Position numbers and translations under genes: made by a program. A stretch of DNA of 64,000 nt, taken from assembly GCF_000585355.1 (NCBI RefSeq), contig NZ_KK073873.1, positions 3,019,703-3,083,702 on the forward strand. Direction: 5' to 3'. Under the pieces are notes generated by a model. That model saw only the letters and a list, made by a program, of their open reading frames with translations, did not search any database and was not told the DNA's origin. This document shows positions 1 through 8,780 of this stretch, one piece after another. The DNA comes from Xylanibacter oryzae DSM 17970 (GTDB taxonomy: Bacteria > Bacteroidota > Bacteroidia > Bacteroidales > Bacteroidaceae). How positions within the stretch are numbered: position 1 is the stretch's first letter; the number at the start of each line of letters is the position of its first letter.

Positions 1-776
1 AAATATTTCGTCCATTAAATATTTTATTAATAGTAATTTTGCCTATCATATTTTTGTGGCTATTTTGTAGCTATGAATATAAGACTTATATATTGCCAGG
101 TGAGGAGCTCCGCAACATAGCTAAAGCGCAGCAGATAAAGAATGAAAAAGATAGTATATATAGAATTGTATCAGATACTGCAAGCGACAAGGATTCTGTA
201 AAAATAGCTAATGCTGTAAAACTTGTTATGAAGCACCGTGCACATGCTATATATATGGCAACAATACATGAGCCATGGAGACAAAAAGGTAAACCAATAA
301 CGAATAATGGATTTTTGAGTTGGACTGATACAACAACTTCACGGACAGGCACAATCGTTGAAAATCTATTTGGAGAGTCTATACAATTGCATAAAGATCA
401 TCTTCTAGAGGACGTATTATATTTCAATCGTCCTATCATAGTAAAATATCATTCTATTATAAGTTATCTTGTTGAATCAATTATTATATTATTGTTTATT
501 ACCGGCATATGGTTTGGTCGGTCTAATCGTTTTTTATGGCTGTGCATGTCTTGCTTCGCAATTGATATGTTGCTTCACCTTGGACTAGGATTTGGAATAA
601 ACGAAATATACATTATGGGTCCGCATTGGTTGTTTGTCGTACCTATAGCGATAGCTTATTTTATAAAGTCTTTAAAAGGTAAAACTCTATATATTCTGCG
701 AGGATTAATTTTAGCAATATCATGCTATCTTTTCATACACAATGTTTGGCTATATTCAGAATATTTATTTAAATAA
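1..776 (+). CDS. Multi-pass membrane protein, 5'-truncated by window edge (DUF6080-like)
   Basis: The reading frame is open back to the first bases of the window, so the N-terminus lies outside it; a TTG at position 39 is only an internal codon. The visible part has hydrophobic segments near its start and four or so near its C-terminus. Its C-terminal half (an ENLFGES motif, then MGPHWLF) is closely similar to the C-terminal half of the next gene, so the two are tandem paralogues. I think the family is DUF6080, common in Prevotella polysaccharide loci, but this is from memory. No catalytic motif is recognised. It lies 3 nt before the next gene and is probably co-transcribed with it. The role is unknown; polysaccharide assembly or export is inferred only from context. 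Confidence 0.7.
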   Translation, partial: IFRPLNILLIVILPIIFLWLFCSYEYKTYILPGEELRNIAKAQQIKNEKDSIYRIVSDTASDKDSVKIANAVKLVMKHRAHAIYMATIHEPWRQKGKPITNNGFLSWTDTTTSRTGTIVENLFGESIQLHKDHLLEDVLYFNRPIIVKYHSIISYLVESIIILLFITGIWFGRSNRFLWLCMSCFAIDMLLHLGLGFGINEIYIMGPHWLFVVPIAIAYFIKSLKGKTLYILRGLILAISCYLFIHNVWLYSEYLFK

Positions 777-779
777 GAT

Positions 780-2012
780 ATGAAGATTTTCAAAATATAT
801 AGAGACGAATATCCTCTAGCAGCTGTTGCATTTACAATATTATTGTTGCTTAATGCCATGGTTATATATCGATACTATTATATTTTTAGTCCGGATGTAA
901 ATGGAGGTTATTGGAATTTGTTCTTTGGGAAATTTCATATATCCGGATTTGATGCACTTAACTATATCACTCTTTCAAAATGGGGAGATTACTATGCACA
1001 ATATAGACATCCTTTGCTGGCTTGGATGATGTACCCTCTATATCTTCTTAATATTTGCTTGATGAGCCTTACCGGTATTAATATGGCACAATTTGTATAT
1101 GCGATACTGTTGCTCTTTTGTGGATTCTATTCATATATATATACTTACAGAATATTAAGGGAAATAATAGAAATAAATAAGATAGATTCTATTATACTTT
1201 CAGCTTTTTTGTTCTCTTTTGCTTATATAATGATTGCTGTAGCTGTGCCTGATCATTTTGCTATATCTATTTTTATTTTGCTACTCACATTATATATTGC
1301 AGGCTCTAAAATAAAAGAAAAGAAAACTTTTAAGTCATGGCAGATAGCTTTGCTGTTCCTGCTTTCTTCTGGCACTACTATAACGAATGGAGCAAAAGTT
1401 TTTATTGCCTCAATGTTTACTAATGGAAAATCATTTTTCAAAACAAAAAAGTTCTTTCTATCTGTAATTATACCTATTCTGATTATAATATCTGCTTGTG
1501 TGCTAGAATATGGTCTACCTTCATTACCTACATTAGGTAATAATAGCGATTCAGCTATATCAACAAAAAAAGTATTATCTCGTAAAGATGCAGTTGTCGA
1601 GAATCTATTTGGAGAGTCGATACAGCTCCATCAAAGTCATCTGCTTGAAGACCAAATGATATCACGTCCATCTGTCGTTACTTACAATCATGTTTATAAT
1701 TATATAGTAGAAGCCATTATTTTTATATTGTTTGCTTATGGTGTTTGGTGCGGACGAAAAGAAAAATTATTATGGATTTGCATATCCGGATTCATGTTCG
1801 ATATATTAATCCATATTATTATGAAGTTCGGTATTGATGAGGTTTATATTATGGGGCCACACTGGCTGTTCGTAATTCCTATATCTATTGCCTACATATT
1901 CAAAAATTCAAGTAGAAAGAAAGTCGTATTCTATAGAACGCTATTATCTTTAATTACAATATATTTATGGGCGTATAATGGAATACTATTTACAAAATAC
2001 CTTTACTTCTAA
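780..2012 (+). CDS. Multi-pass membrane protein, DUF6080-like, paralogue of upstream gene
   Basis: This 410-residue protein has roughly ten hydrophobic segments from residue 15 to the end, so it is an inner-membrane protein. A soluble loop near residues 255-300 carries the ENLFGESIQLH motif shared with the upstream gene. The MGPHWLFV motif close to the C-terminus is shared as well. The shape resembles polytopic glycosyltransferases or polymerases of polysaccharide clusters, but no acidic catalytic motif is evident, and I cannot assign a function. It begins 3 nt after the upstream stop. Its 3' end overlaps the 3' end of the convergent glycosyltransferase gene by 23 nt, so the two transcription units meet here. 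The DUF6080 label is recalled, not searched. Confidence 0.75.
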   Translation: MKIFKIYRDEYPLAAVAFTILLLLNAMVIYRYYYIFSPDVNGGYWNLFFGKFHISGFDALNYITLSKWGDYYAQYRHPLLAWMMYPLYLLNICLMSLTGINMAQFVYAILLLFCGFYSYIYTYRILREIIEINKIDSIILSAFLFSFAYIMIAVAVPDHFAISIFILLLTLYIAGSKIKEKKTFKSWQIALLFLLSSGTTITNGAKVFIASMFTNGKSFFKTKKFFLSVIIPILIIISACVLEYGLPSLPTLGNNSDSAISTKKVLSRKDAVVENLFGESIQLHQSHLLEDQMISRPSVVTYNHVYNYIVEAIIFILFAYGVWCGRKEKLLWICISGFMFDILIHIIMKFGIDEVYIMGPHWLFVIPISIAYIFKNSSRKKVVFYRTLLSLITIYLWAYNGILFTKYLYF

Positions 2013-2913
2013 TTTTGTTAAACCATCTATAAGCTATTATTATAAAACGACTTATCCGTGGATTCAACATCACAATTATTCTATTGGGTATTGATATGCT
2101 ATTATCTATTTCATTGCGTAATGATTTATAATATTTATCAAAAACATAGAATTGCTTACGCTCAATAAAATCTTCGTATACCTTTATTTTATGTAGAACA
2201 TAATATGAATGGAACGTATCCCACTTAGTACTTAGACTTTCTTTTAAAATTTTATCGTAAGTTATTGCCATTTCCAAACCCACATTCCGTTTGTTTGGTA
2301 TTCCAATGTTGTATTGATAAATACAATTTTGAATGAAATAGACCTTTGGAGATTTCATCAAGCATTTTATCTGCATCATTATATCTTCGCCTTCTATTAT
2401 CTCTCTTGGAGTATCCATACATCCTGATAAGAGCTCTCTTTTATAAAGTATCCCCCATAAGAGACAAAAATGCAGTTTGCTTCCAAGAAGATCCTTTATT
2501 AGTAACTCGTTTTCTTCATAACCATCATAACCAGAAGTTATATTGGTCCCATATTGTGTCTTATATGTTGCGATGATTTCGTCAGCATCAGTACGTTTTA
2601 TCGCTTCATATGTTACTTTTAGTCCATTAGGTAATAATATGTCGTCAGCATCAACAAACATAATAAATTTTCCATTAGAATGTTCCAAACCATATTTCCG
2701 TGCAGCTGTAACGCCTCCGTTAGGGATATGAAAAACGTGTAACTTATTTTCCTTAGCTGCTATTTCATCACATATTATTCCGGAACAATCATTACTCCCG
2801 TCATCAACCACTATTATTTCGAAACTATCAAAGTCTTGAGATAAGATGTTTCTTATGCAGCCTTTGATATATGATTCTTTGTTATATACAGGTATGATAA
2901 CTGAAATTTCCAT
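1990..2913 (-). CDS. Family 2 glycosyltransferase
   Basis: The protein is 307 residues and starts with the classic GT-A fold: EISVIIPVYNKESY at the N-terminus, VVDDGSNDCS around residue 36, and the DAD-type metal site in FVDADDILLPNG near residue 87. This is the Glycos_transf_2 arrangement, which uses nucleotide-sugar donors in the cytoplasm. The C-terminal 180 residues are less conserved and probably bind the acceptor. It is the last gene of the leftward block and starts 2 nt beyond the flippase stop, so translation is likely coupled. The role is addition of one sugar to a capsule, O-antigen or exopolysaccharide repeat. Donor and acceptor cannot be read from sequence. Confidence 0.88.
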   Translation of the reverse strand: MEISVIIPVYNKESYIKGCIRNILSQDFDSFEIIVVDDGSNDCSGIICDEIAAKENKLHVFHIPNGGVTAARKYGLEHSNGKFIMFVDADDILLPNGLKVTYEAIKRTDADEIIATYKTQYGTNITSGYDGYEENELLIKDLLGSKLHFCLLWGILYKRELLSGCMDTPREIIEGEDIMMQIKCLMKSPKVYFIQNCIYQYNIGIPNKRNVGLEMAITYDKILKESLSTKWDTFHSYYVLHKIKVYEDFIERKQFYVFDKYYKSLRNEIDNSISIPNRIIVMLNPRISRFIIIAYRWFNKIRSKGIL

Positions 2914-2915
2914 GA

Positions 2916-4358
2916 TTAAGATTTTTTGTTTTTATGTTTTGCAAACCTTATACATTCATTTAGTATTTCGACGTGTGCCAATTTCATTATCAGAAAATAT
3001 ATTAAACCGGCAATAATCATTCTTGAAACAAGAAGAATAATATTATTGGATATAAAATATGTCGCAAAATAAGTAATAGCCATTACACAGGCAGAAGCTA
3101 GCATATATGGAATAATGTCCATAATGGTATCTAATAATCTGAGTTTTATGATTTTGAAAGCAAAATGTTGCCAAACCAATAACCATAGAATGTTGAATAA
3201 TGAATATCCCATTACCATAACAACGATTCCATATTTATAAGAAAACAACATTATGATTATTTGTGCTATTATCTGGAAAATGTTGCACCACATATAGATG
3301 CCGGAGCGACCATGGCCGATGATCAAGTTCTGATATAATGTGTAAAAAGGAAAAAACGCACCGCTTATACTAAGAATCTGTAACAAAATGACACTGTCTA
3401 TCCATTTTGCAGATATAGTTATTATAATAAATTCTTTTGCGACCAAAGCTAATCCGAACATTGCAGGAAAAGACAAAAATGCGGAGAACCGCATCATCTT
3501 TCTGAATACTCTTCGTTCTCTGTCTTCTTCTTCTGTAAGTGATGCAAATATCGGTTGAGCTATCTGCTGCATTGTGTTAGCCACAAAAGAATAGGCCATG
3601 TTGTCCCATTTATAGGCTTGTGTAAAATTACCAACAGTTTTGGCTGTGAACAGACGTCCGAAAATGAATGTAAGAATGTTATTGTTAAAGGTATTGACTA
3701 TCATCGTAATAAGAATCTTTACGCTGAAATTAAACATCCTTTTTATTGGAGAAAAGTCTATTCTTAAAGATGGTTTCCAACTGGTATAATAGAATCTTCC
3801 AATATTAAGAATTGATATATATATAATTTGTTGCCAGGCAAGACTCCAATAAGCCATTCCTTTTATAGCAAGGAAAATTCCTGTTATTCCAGATACCGTT
3901 AAAGAAATAAATCCTATTATTGTCATCTCCTTAATCATGAGATGCTTTGTCATAAAAGCATTAGGAGTTATGCCAAGAGATCCTATTACAAAGGATAGAA
4001 ATACAAAACGTGATACAAGAGTAAGGCACTCCTGATGGAAAAATTTTGCGATTAACGGAGCGCAAAAGAAAAGTACTATATAGATAGCTATACTTGTTAA
4101 TATATTAAACCAGAACACCGAATTGTAATCATTGTCTGTCGGATTTTTTATATTAATAAGTGCTGTAGAGAATCCACTACTTTGCAAATTACCGGCTATT
4201 GCTGTGAAAATAGTTAGCAGTCCTATTATTCCATAATCATATGGAGATAGCAATCTCGCTAGAAATATGCCAATTATAATATTCAATATCTGGGTAGTTC
4301 CGCTGTTCAGCGCGCCCCAGAATAGTCCTTTTGCTGTTTTTTCTTTTAAAGATTCCAT
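2916..4358 (-). CDS. Polysaccharide flippase, Wzx/MOP family (WzxC-like)
   Basis: This 480-residue protein is hydrophobic throughout, with about 12-14 transmembrane segments. It starts with the typical KTAKGLFWGALNSG stretch and an IFLARLLSPYDYG motif, both characteristic of the polysaccharide-export branch of the MOP superfamily (Polysacc_synt_3, the WzxC/RfbX group). Such proteins move lipid-linked repeat units across the inner membrane for Wzy-dependent assembly. It lies 6 nt downstream of the GT14-like gene and 2 nt upstream of the GT2 gene, forming one leftward operon. The length is normal for the family. No wzy is obvious here, unless one of the DUF6080-like membrane proteins fills that role. 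Confidence 0.9.
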   Translation of the reverse strand: MESLKEKTAKGLFWGALNSGTTQILNIIIGIFLARLLSPYDYGIIGLLTIFTAIAGNLQSSGFSTALINIKNPTDNDYNSVFWFNILTSIAIYIVLFFCAPLIAKFFHQECLTLVSRFVFLSFVIGSLGITPNAFMTKHLMIKEMTIIGFISLTVSGITGIFLAIKGMAYWSLAWQQIIYISILNIGRFYYTSWKPSLRIDFSPIKRMFNFSVKILITMIVNTFNNNILTFIFGRLFTAKTVGNFTQAYKWDNMAYSFVANTMQQIAQPIFASLTEEEDRERRVFRKMMRFSAFLSFPAMFGLALVAKEFIIITISAKWIDSVILLQILSISGAFFPFYTLYQNLIIGHGRSGIYMWCNIFQIIAQIIIMLFSYKYGIVVMVMGYSLFNILWLLVWQHFAFKIIKLRLLDTIMDIIPYMLASACVMAITYFATYFISNNIILLVSRMIIAGLIYFLIMKLAHVEILNECIRFAKHKNKKS

Positions 4359-4364
4359 ATAAAT

Positions 4365-5282
4365 TTATTCGTTCAAATAATTGAGCTCCCTAAACTTGTC
4401 GATTAAGTTTAATAATTTGTCACTTTTGTCTGTTATCGTTTTACGGCAGAACATTTTGTCTGAATTAATAATAGTATCATAATCCTCTTCATTAAGCACC
4501 TTTATTATTGGATGATAATAGATGTATGTTAGTGGAGTAAGTTTATCGAAGTCAGGCATTTTACCTTTTGTGAGTATGCATTTATCCGCAAAATGGCTGT
4601 TGAAAGCCAGTGTCTGTATAAATGTTTCGTCAGGGCCGAAACTCGTTTTGAAATATTTTACATATTGAGTGTTATTATTCCATGTATATAAAGCGTATTT
4701 GGCCAACTCCGGAGTAATAGCCCACCAGGAAGAACCTTTGTGTAATTTGTATTTTTTACCGTTGGCCTTGAATGTAAGTGGCTTAACTATGCCGGCAAAC
4801 GAAATGATGTGGCGTAAGGCTACTCTGAATTTACTACCCAGAGACCCCATAGCCCATGGCTTTTCGGATAGCAGTCTGTATTGCCTGTATAGTCTGGCAT
4901 CTTCGCCTTGGTCAGCCATACTGATACCTTGTATATATTCTTTTCCTTTGTTGGCCGTAAAATAGTTTGTTATTCTATCGTTACTCCATACAGGGTAATC
5001 CAGTCCACTCATAGACACTAAATAGTCATAATGGTTTTGACTTTCAAGGGCATTTTTAATCAGTGTCATTTGATACTCAACCTGTTTGATACTTCCCCAA
5101 GTTACGTTCGTCCTTGGTAAAACAAATTTTACCCGCTCATCTTTTATTTTGTCTTCAAATATCTTAAGATCAGATTTTGCGTCTACGTGTATGAAAAAAT
5201 CAGATTCTTCAGGTAGACTTTTAATGAGCCTATCCAGATGTTGCGGATCTGTATGTGCAGATATCAAAAATGCTAATCTCAT
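4365..5282 (-). CDS. Core-2/I-branching-type glycosyltransferase (GT14-like)
   Basis: The protein is 305 residues. It opens with LAFLISAHTDPQHLDRLI, followed by FFIHVDAKSD and a YDYLVSMSGLDYPVW motif near residues 85-100. These are signatures of the 'Branch' family (GT14, core-2/I-branching beta-1,6-N-acetylglucosaminyltransferase-like). A GSSWWAIT stretch near residue 183 and FGPDETFIQTL near 215 match the family's C-terminal half. Bacterial members occur in capsule and exopolysaccharide clusters; sugar specificity is not predictable. It sits between the flippase (6 nt) and another glycosyltransferase (7 nt) in the same operon. It is complete, with normal length for bacterial members. Confidence 0.85.
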   Translation of the reverse strand: MRLAFLISAHTDPQHLDRLIKSLPEESDFFIHVDAKSDLKIFEDKIKDERVKFVLPRTNVTWGSIKQVEYQMTLIKNALESQNHYDYLVSMSGLDYPVWSNDRITNYFTANKGKEYIQGISMADQGEDARLYRQYRLLSEKPWAMGSLGSKFRVALRHIISFAGIVKPLTFKANGKKYKLHKGSSWWAITPELAKYALYTWNNNTQYVKYFKTSFGPDETFIQTLAFNSHFADKCILTKGKMPDFDKLTPLTYIYYHPIIKVLNEEDYDTIINSDKMFCRKTITDKSDKLLNLIDKFRELNYLNE

Positions 5283-5289
5283 CCTTATA

Positions 5290-6384
5290 TTATTTATATT
5301 GATATTTTCCGAACCATTTCATAAGTCTTTTTTTTATGGATGTGAAAATGGTTTCAAAATTACAATATCTTATGTTCAGATAAAGTTCTTCAAAAGATCT
5401 GGAAATCTTAATAAATGGATGTCCCCAACCCATTATCTTGTATAGCCTTTTACGATATTCTATATTTTCAATAATATATTCAGTATGCTTTAATGGCGTT
5501 TCAACCTCGTAAGTAGGCATGGTAAATATACGTCGTTGGCTTTTTGGCAATGTCTTTATTGAATTGCCATAATGTGTGGAATCTCCTCCGTCAGGCCCAA
5601 GATTATGTATCATATTTTTCTTTGGGATGATACTTAATTGCGAATTGAGTACCAATTCTGAATAGAAAATAGTCTCATAGAATGATTTGCCACTTTCTTT
5701 ATGCTGTCTGGCTATATTGAAGAATTCGTCTCTGTATTTCCTTTGTTTGAATAAAGAATGCATCTGCTTGACGCATGAGCTATCGTCTAGAAAATTGTAT
5801 TTGTCGTCCCATTTATCAATTACCCTTCGCCAGCTTGCCCATCCCCAAATAGAGAAAGATGTTGAGAAAAAGTAATCAGAATTTATATTTTCTGTTATGC
5901 CTTCGTGATTAAGGCCACTAATCATTCCGATGCGTTCGTCTTTCTCGTATAAGTCAAGCAACTCTTTGCAGAAACTGAAGAAAGAAACAGATGGGACACT
6001 ATCATCTTCGAATACAATGCATTTATCTACAATTGAAAAAGCCCATTTTTGTGCGTAATAATTAGAAGGATCACATCCTGAATTCTCTTTTTGATAGCTT
6101 TTATGAACTTCACATTCCCAGTCGATATTCTCAACTATTTTTCTACATGCATCCATGTTGTCATAGTCGTTCTCATTTCGTGGACCATCCTGATATAGTA
6201 ATAATTTAGATGGACGAGCTTTCCTTACCTGCTCAAAAACTTGAGCAAGAGCATAGGGCCTGTTAAAAAATAGTATAAGTACAGGTACGTCTATAAGAAA
6301 TGGATTCATAAAACCTATATTAATAGTTGCAAAGATAATTCTTTTTTTTGAAAGCTTTAGTATCTTCAGACTTTTATTTTGCAT
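5290..6384 (-). CDS. Glycosyltransferase, GT-A fold ('hemolysin activation protein'-type)
   Basis: The core reads VPVLILFFNRPYALAQVF, then KLLLYQDGPRNEND, and an acidic CIVFEDDSVPS motif about 100 residues later. This is the pattern of the sugar transferases often annotated as hemolysin activation proteins in Bacteroidota. WGWASWRR near the middle is also typical. I place the start at 6384, where an AAAGGAG sits about nine bases upstream. The longest frame begins at 6420, and a later ATG at 6309 would begin right at the conserved core, so the start is uncertain by 12-37 residues. It is the first gene of the leftward operon and faces away from the gene at 6542. Confidence 0.8.
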   Translation of the reverse strand: MQNKSLKILKLSKKRIIFATINIGFMNPFLIDVPVLILFFNRPYALAQVFEQVRKARPSKLLLYQDGPRNENDYDNMDACRKIVENIDWECEVHKSYQKENSGCDPSNYYAQKWAFSIVDKCIVFEDDSVPSVSFFSFCKELLDLYEKDERIGMISGLNHEGITENINSDYFFSTSFSIWGWASWRRVIDKWDDKYNFLDDSSCVKQMHSLFKQRKYRDEFFNIARQHKESGKSFYETIFYSELVLNSQLSIIPKKNMIHNLGPDGGDSTHYGNSIKTLPKSQRRIFTMPTYEVETPLKHTEYIIENIEYRKRLYKIMGWGHPFIKISRSFEELYLNIRYCNFETIFTSIKKRLMKWFGKYQYK

Positions 6385-6486
6385 ATTGCTGGTCTCCTTT
6401 ACAATATAGATAGAGCGCAATTTTAATTTAATATGGTTTTAAATTATTGCATCTGGTAATAGAAATGAAACAATTCAAAATATTTC

Positions 6487-6517
6487 TTGCACCAAAAGAA
6501 AATTAATCGTACTTTTG
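6487..6517 (+). promoter_or_regulatory. Bacteroidota-type promoter for the acetyltransferase-LicD operon
   Basis: TACTTTTG at 6510-6517 matches the TAnnTTTG -7 consensus, and a TTG at 6487-6489 lies 20 bases upstream, as expected for the -33 element. Transcription would start around 6524, giving a short leader before the ATG at 6542. Confidence 0.7.
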
Positions 6518-6541
6518 CACAAATATATCATGCACTAATTA

Positions 6542-7147
6542 ATGGATTACAAAGAGTTTAGAATGCTCATATGCGAAGATTATAGCCGTGTTGACCGTGG
6601 GCATTATACAAAAGTTCGTAAAACATACAGAATGATACGTAAATCATTCTCAGATGAATCTTTCAGAATAACATCCTGGATGAGACTTGGCAATTGGCTT
6701 TTGACAAAACATAATTTTATGGCATCTTTTGCAATGTTCTTTGTAAAACGTATATATCGTTATGAACAGCATATTACAGGTATACAATTCCCTTTCGGGA
6801 TGAAAATCGGTGGTGGATTGAAATTTTATCATTACTCTTGTGTTGTTAGTGCAATGATGGTCAGGATTGGTCGCTGTTGTACCATACACCAAGGAGTTAC
6901 TCTTGGTCGGGTATACGCAGGTTTAAAGGCTGGTGTGCCGACTATTGGTGATAATGTCGTCATCTTTCCCGGTGCCAAAGTTATTGGGAATATTTGTGTA
7001 GGAGATAATGCTGTAATTGGTGCCAATGCTGTAGTAGTAGATGATGTACCCGAAAATTGTGTGGTGGCAGGAACCCCTGCTAAAGTGGTATCCGAAGATA
7101 GTTCTAAATGTTTCGAAGGGGAATGGATTAAGTGGTTTAGATTTTGA
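6542..7147 (+). CDS. Serine acetyltransferase-like hexapeptide-repeat acetyltransferase
   Basis: The C-terminal half carries left-handed beta-helix hexapeptide repeats (around IGDNVVIFPGAKVIGNICVG), ending in the VVAGTPAKVV cap seen in CysE and sugar O-acetyltransferases. An HQGVTLGR motif matches the CysE acetyl-CoA site. The 201-residue length and N-terminal helical region resemble the SAT/CysE-like proteins found in capsule clusters rather than housekeeping CysE. Given its neighbours (LicD, a cytidylyltransferase, an epimerase), O-acetylation of a polysaccharide sugar is more likely than cysteine synthesis. This is inference. It is the first gene after the promoter at 6510 and lies 4 nt before licD. 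Confidence 0.82.
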   Translation: MDYKEFRMLICEDYSRVDRGHYTKVRKTYRMIRKSFSDESFRITSWMRLGNWLLTKHNFMASFAMFFVKRIYRYEQHITGIQFPFGMKIGGGLKFYHYSCVVSAMMVRIGRCCTIHQGVTLGRVYAGLKAGVPTIGDNVVIFPGAKVIGNICVGDNAVIGANAVVVDDVPENCVVAGTPAKVVSEDSSKCFEGEWIKWFRF

Positions 7148-7151
7148 ATAA

Positions 7152-8039
7152 ATGGAAATAACACCCGAAATACAAAAAGAGTGGAATGCTATTATCGTTG
7201 ATATACTAAAGGCATTCATCAAGATATGCAAACAGAATGGTTTGCGTTATTATTGTGCTGGTGGTACTGCGATAGGGGCCGTCCGTCATAGTGGAATGAT
7301 ACCATGGGATGATGACATTGACGTATTCATGCCACGTCCTGACTATGACAAATTCTTTGAGATATGCGGCAGAATGGATATGGAATGTTATGAGACAGTT
7401 ACCCCACATCATAATGATAAATATCCGTTGTATTTCTCTAAGTTAGTTAGTAAAAGTACTACTTTGCAAGAAGAAGCTGATATCCCCTTTGTTACTGGTC
7501 TTTACATTGATATATTCCCTTTGGATGGCGCTTCTGATGATATGTCTGAGGCGTTGAAACTGAAGAAAAAATTTATAAAATTAGCTCATCGTTTGACTGC
7601 TATTTCTACAAGAAATACCTTTTCTGAATATATTAGTCTTCTGTTTGACCGCAATGAGTGGGGGAGGTTCCTTATAAAGTTGTGGGGCTTTGTAGACCGC
7701 AAAGGATGCAGGCGTCATTTGCTTAAATCTATGGATGCAATATGCAGTACATATAATTATGATGAATCTTCTAATGTTATAACATACAGTGGAGTATATG
7801 GTAAGCGCGAGATATATCCTAAATCATGGATAGAAAAGTCTTCTCAATTTCAGTTTGAGGGTTTAACTGTCGATTTGCCAGGAGAACATGATACCTACCT
7901 TCGCAATTTCTTCGGTGACTATATGAAATTACCACCTGTAGAACAACGTACCACAATACATTCGCGAACATACTTTAATTTGAACAAGAGAGAAAACGAA
8001 ACTGTTGTGCTGAAACGCACGCGCAAAGGGAATAAATAA
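7152..8039 (+). CDS. LicD family phosphotransferase
   Basis: The 295-residue protein has the LicD signature: YYCAGGTAIGAVRHSGMIPWD followed by DDIDVFMPRPDYDKF, about 30-60 residues from the start. The paired aspartates belong to the nucleotidyltransferase-like fold. LicD proteins transfer phosphocholine or related phospho-alcohols from CDP-activated donors to surface glycans. Its neighbour is a CDP-activating enzyme of the IspD/TarI type, which fits a donor-synthesis and transfer pair. The substrate is not known; phosphocholine, phosphoribitol or phosphoglycerol are all possible. It is complete, with 4 nt spacing to the upstream gene. Confidence 0.88.
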   Translation: MEITPEIQKEWNAIIVDILKAFIKICKQNGLRYYCAGGTAIGAVRHSGMIPWDDDIDVFMPRPDYDKFFEICGRMDMECYETVTPHHNDKYPLYFSKLVSKSTTLQEEADIPFVTGLYIDIFPLDGASDDMSEALKLKKKFIKLAHRLTAISTRNTFSEYISLLFDRNEWGRFLIKLWGFVDRKGCRRHLLKSMDAICSTYNYDESSNVITYSGVYGKREIYPKSWIEKSSQFQFEGLTVDLPGEHDTYLRNFFGDYMKLPPVEQRTTIHSRTYFNLNKRENETVVLKRTRKGNK

Positions 8040-8050
8040 ATCATATTATC

Positions 8051-8770
8051 ATGAATATAGCTGTAGTATTTGCCGGAGGTTCTGGCATGAGGATGCACAC
8101 AAAGGCACGCCCCAAACAGTTCCTGGAACTTAATGGAAAACCTATTATAATTTATACTCTAGAACTTTTTGACAATCATCCCATGATAGATTCTATTGTA
8201 GTGGCATGCATTGAGGACTGGATTCCTTTCTTGGAAAAGATGCTCCGTAAGTTCGAAATCAATAAGGTCGTGAAAATTGTACCAGGAGGAAAGACCGGTC
8301 AAGAATCTATTTATAATGGTTTGTGTGCGGCAGAAGTTGTTGCAGACGGGAAAGACGCTACCGTGCTTATACATGATGGTGTAAGACCTCTTATTACAGA
8401 AAATACAATTAAAGATAATATCAAGAAAGTGGAAGAATGCGGCTCATGTATAACATGTATTCCTGCTACTGAAACTTTTATAGTAAAAAAAGAAAACGAA
8501 ACCCTGGAAATTCCATCACGGTCAGACTCGCTTATAGCTCGAGCTCCTCAGAGTTTCAGGCTCGTAGATATAATGAATGCTCATCGTAAGGCCATAGCTG
8601 AAGGGCATAATGATTTTATTGATAGTTGCACAATGATGAGCCATTATGGCTACAAGTTAGGAACTATTATCGGTCCAATTGAGAATATTAAAATAACTAC
8701 ACCGGCCGACTTCTTTGTCTTTAGAGCAATGATTAAAGTGCATGAAGACCAACAGATTTTTGGATTGTAA
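8051..8770 (+). CDS. IspD/TarI-like CTP:sugar-alcohol-phosphate cytidylyltransferase
   Basis: The start, AVVFAGGSGMRM then RPKQFLELNGKPI, is the CTP-binding loop of the IspD/TarI family. The HDGVRPLI motif near residue 112 and the RAPQSFR motif near 170 are also present. IspD makes CDP-methylerythritol, while TarI and Bcs1-type relatives make CDP-ribitol for teichoic acids and capsules. Its place between licD and an SDR gene argues for a polysaccharide role, with the housekeeping ispD elsewhere. The ispF of this window is 11 kb away, so there is no ispDF cluster. TarI is usually paired with a reductase (TarJ); the next gene is an extended SDR rather than a TarJ. Medium certainty on substrate, high on family. 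Confidence 0.85.
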   Translation: MNIAVVFAGGSGMRMHTKARPKQFLELNGKPIIIYTLELFDNHPMIDSIVVACIEDWIPFLEKMLRKFEINKVVKIVPGGKTGQESIYNGLCAAEVVADGKDATVLIHDGVRPLITENTIKDNIKKVEECGSCITCIPATETFIVKKENETLEIPSRSDSLIARAPQSFRLVDIMNAHRKAIAEGHNDFIDSCTMMSHYGYKLGTIIGPIENIKITTPADFFVFRAMIKVHEDQQIFGL

Positions 8771-8780
8771 TTTTTAGAAT

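Noticed and set aside
8051..8770. Housekeeping ispD
   Set aside because: The enzyme family fits, but its place between licD and an SDR gene in a glycan cluster, far from ispF, favours a TarI-like role.
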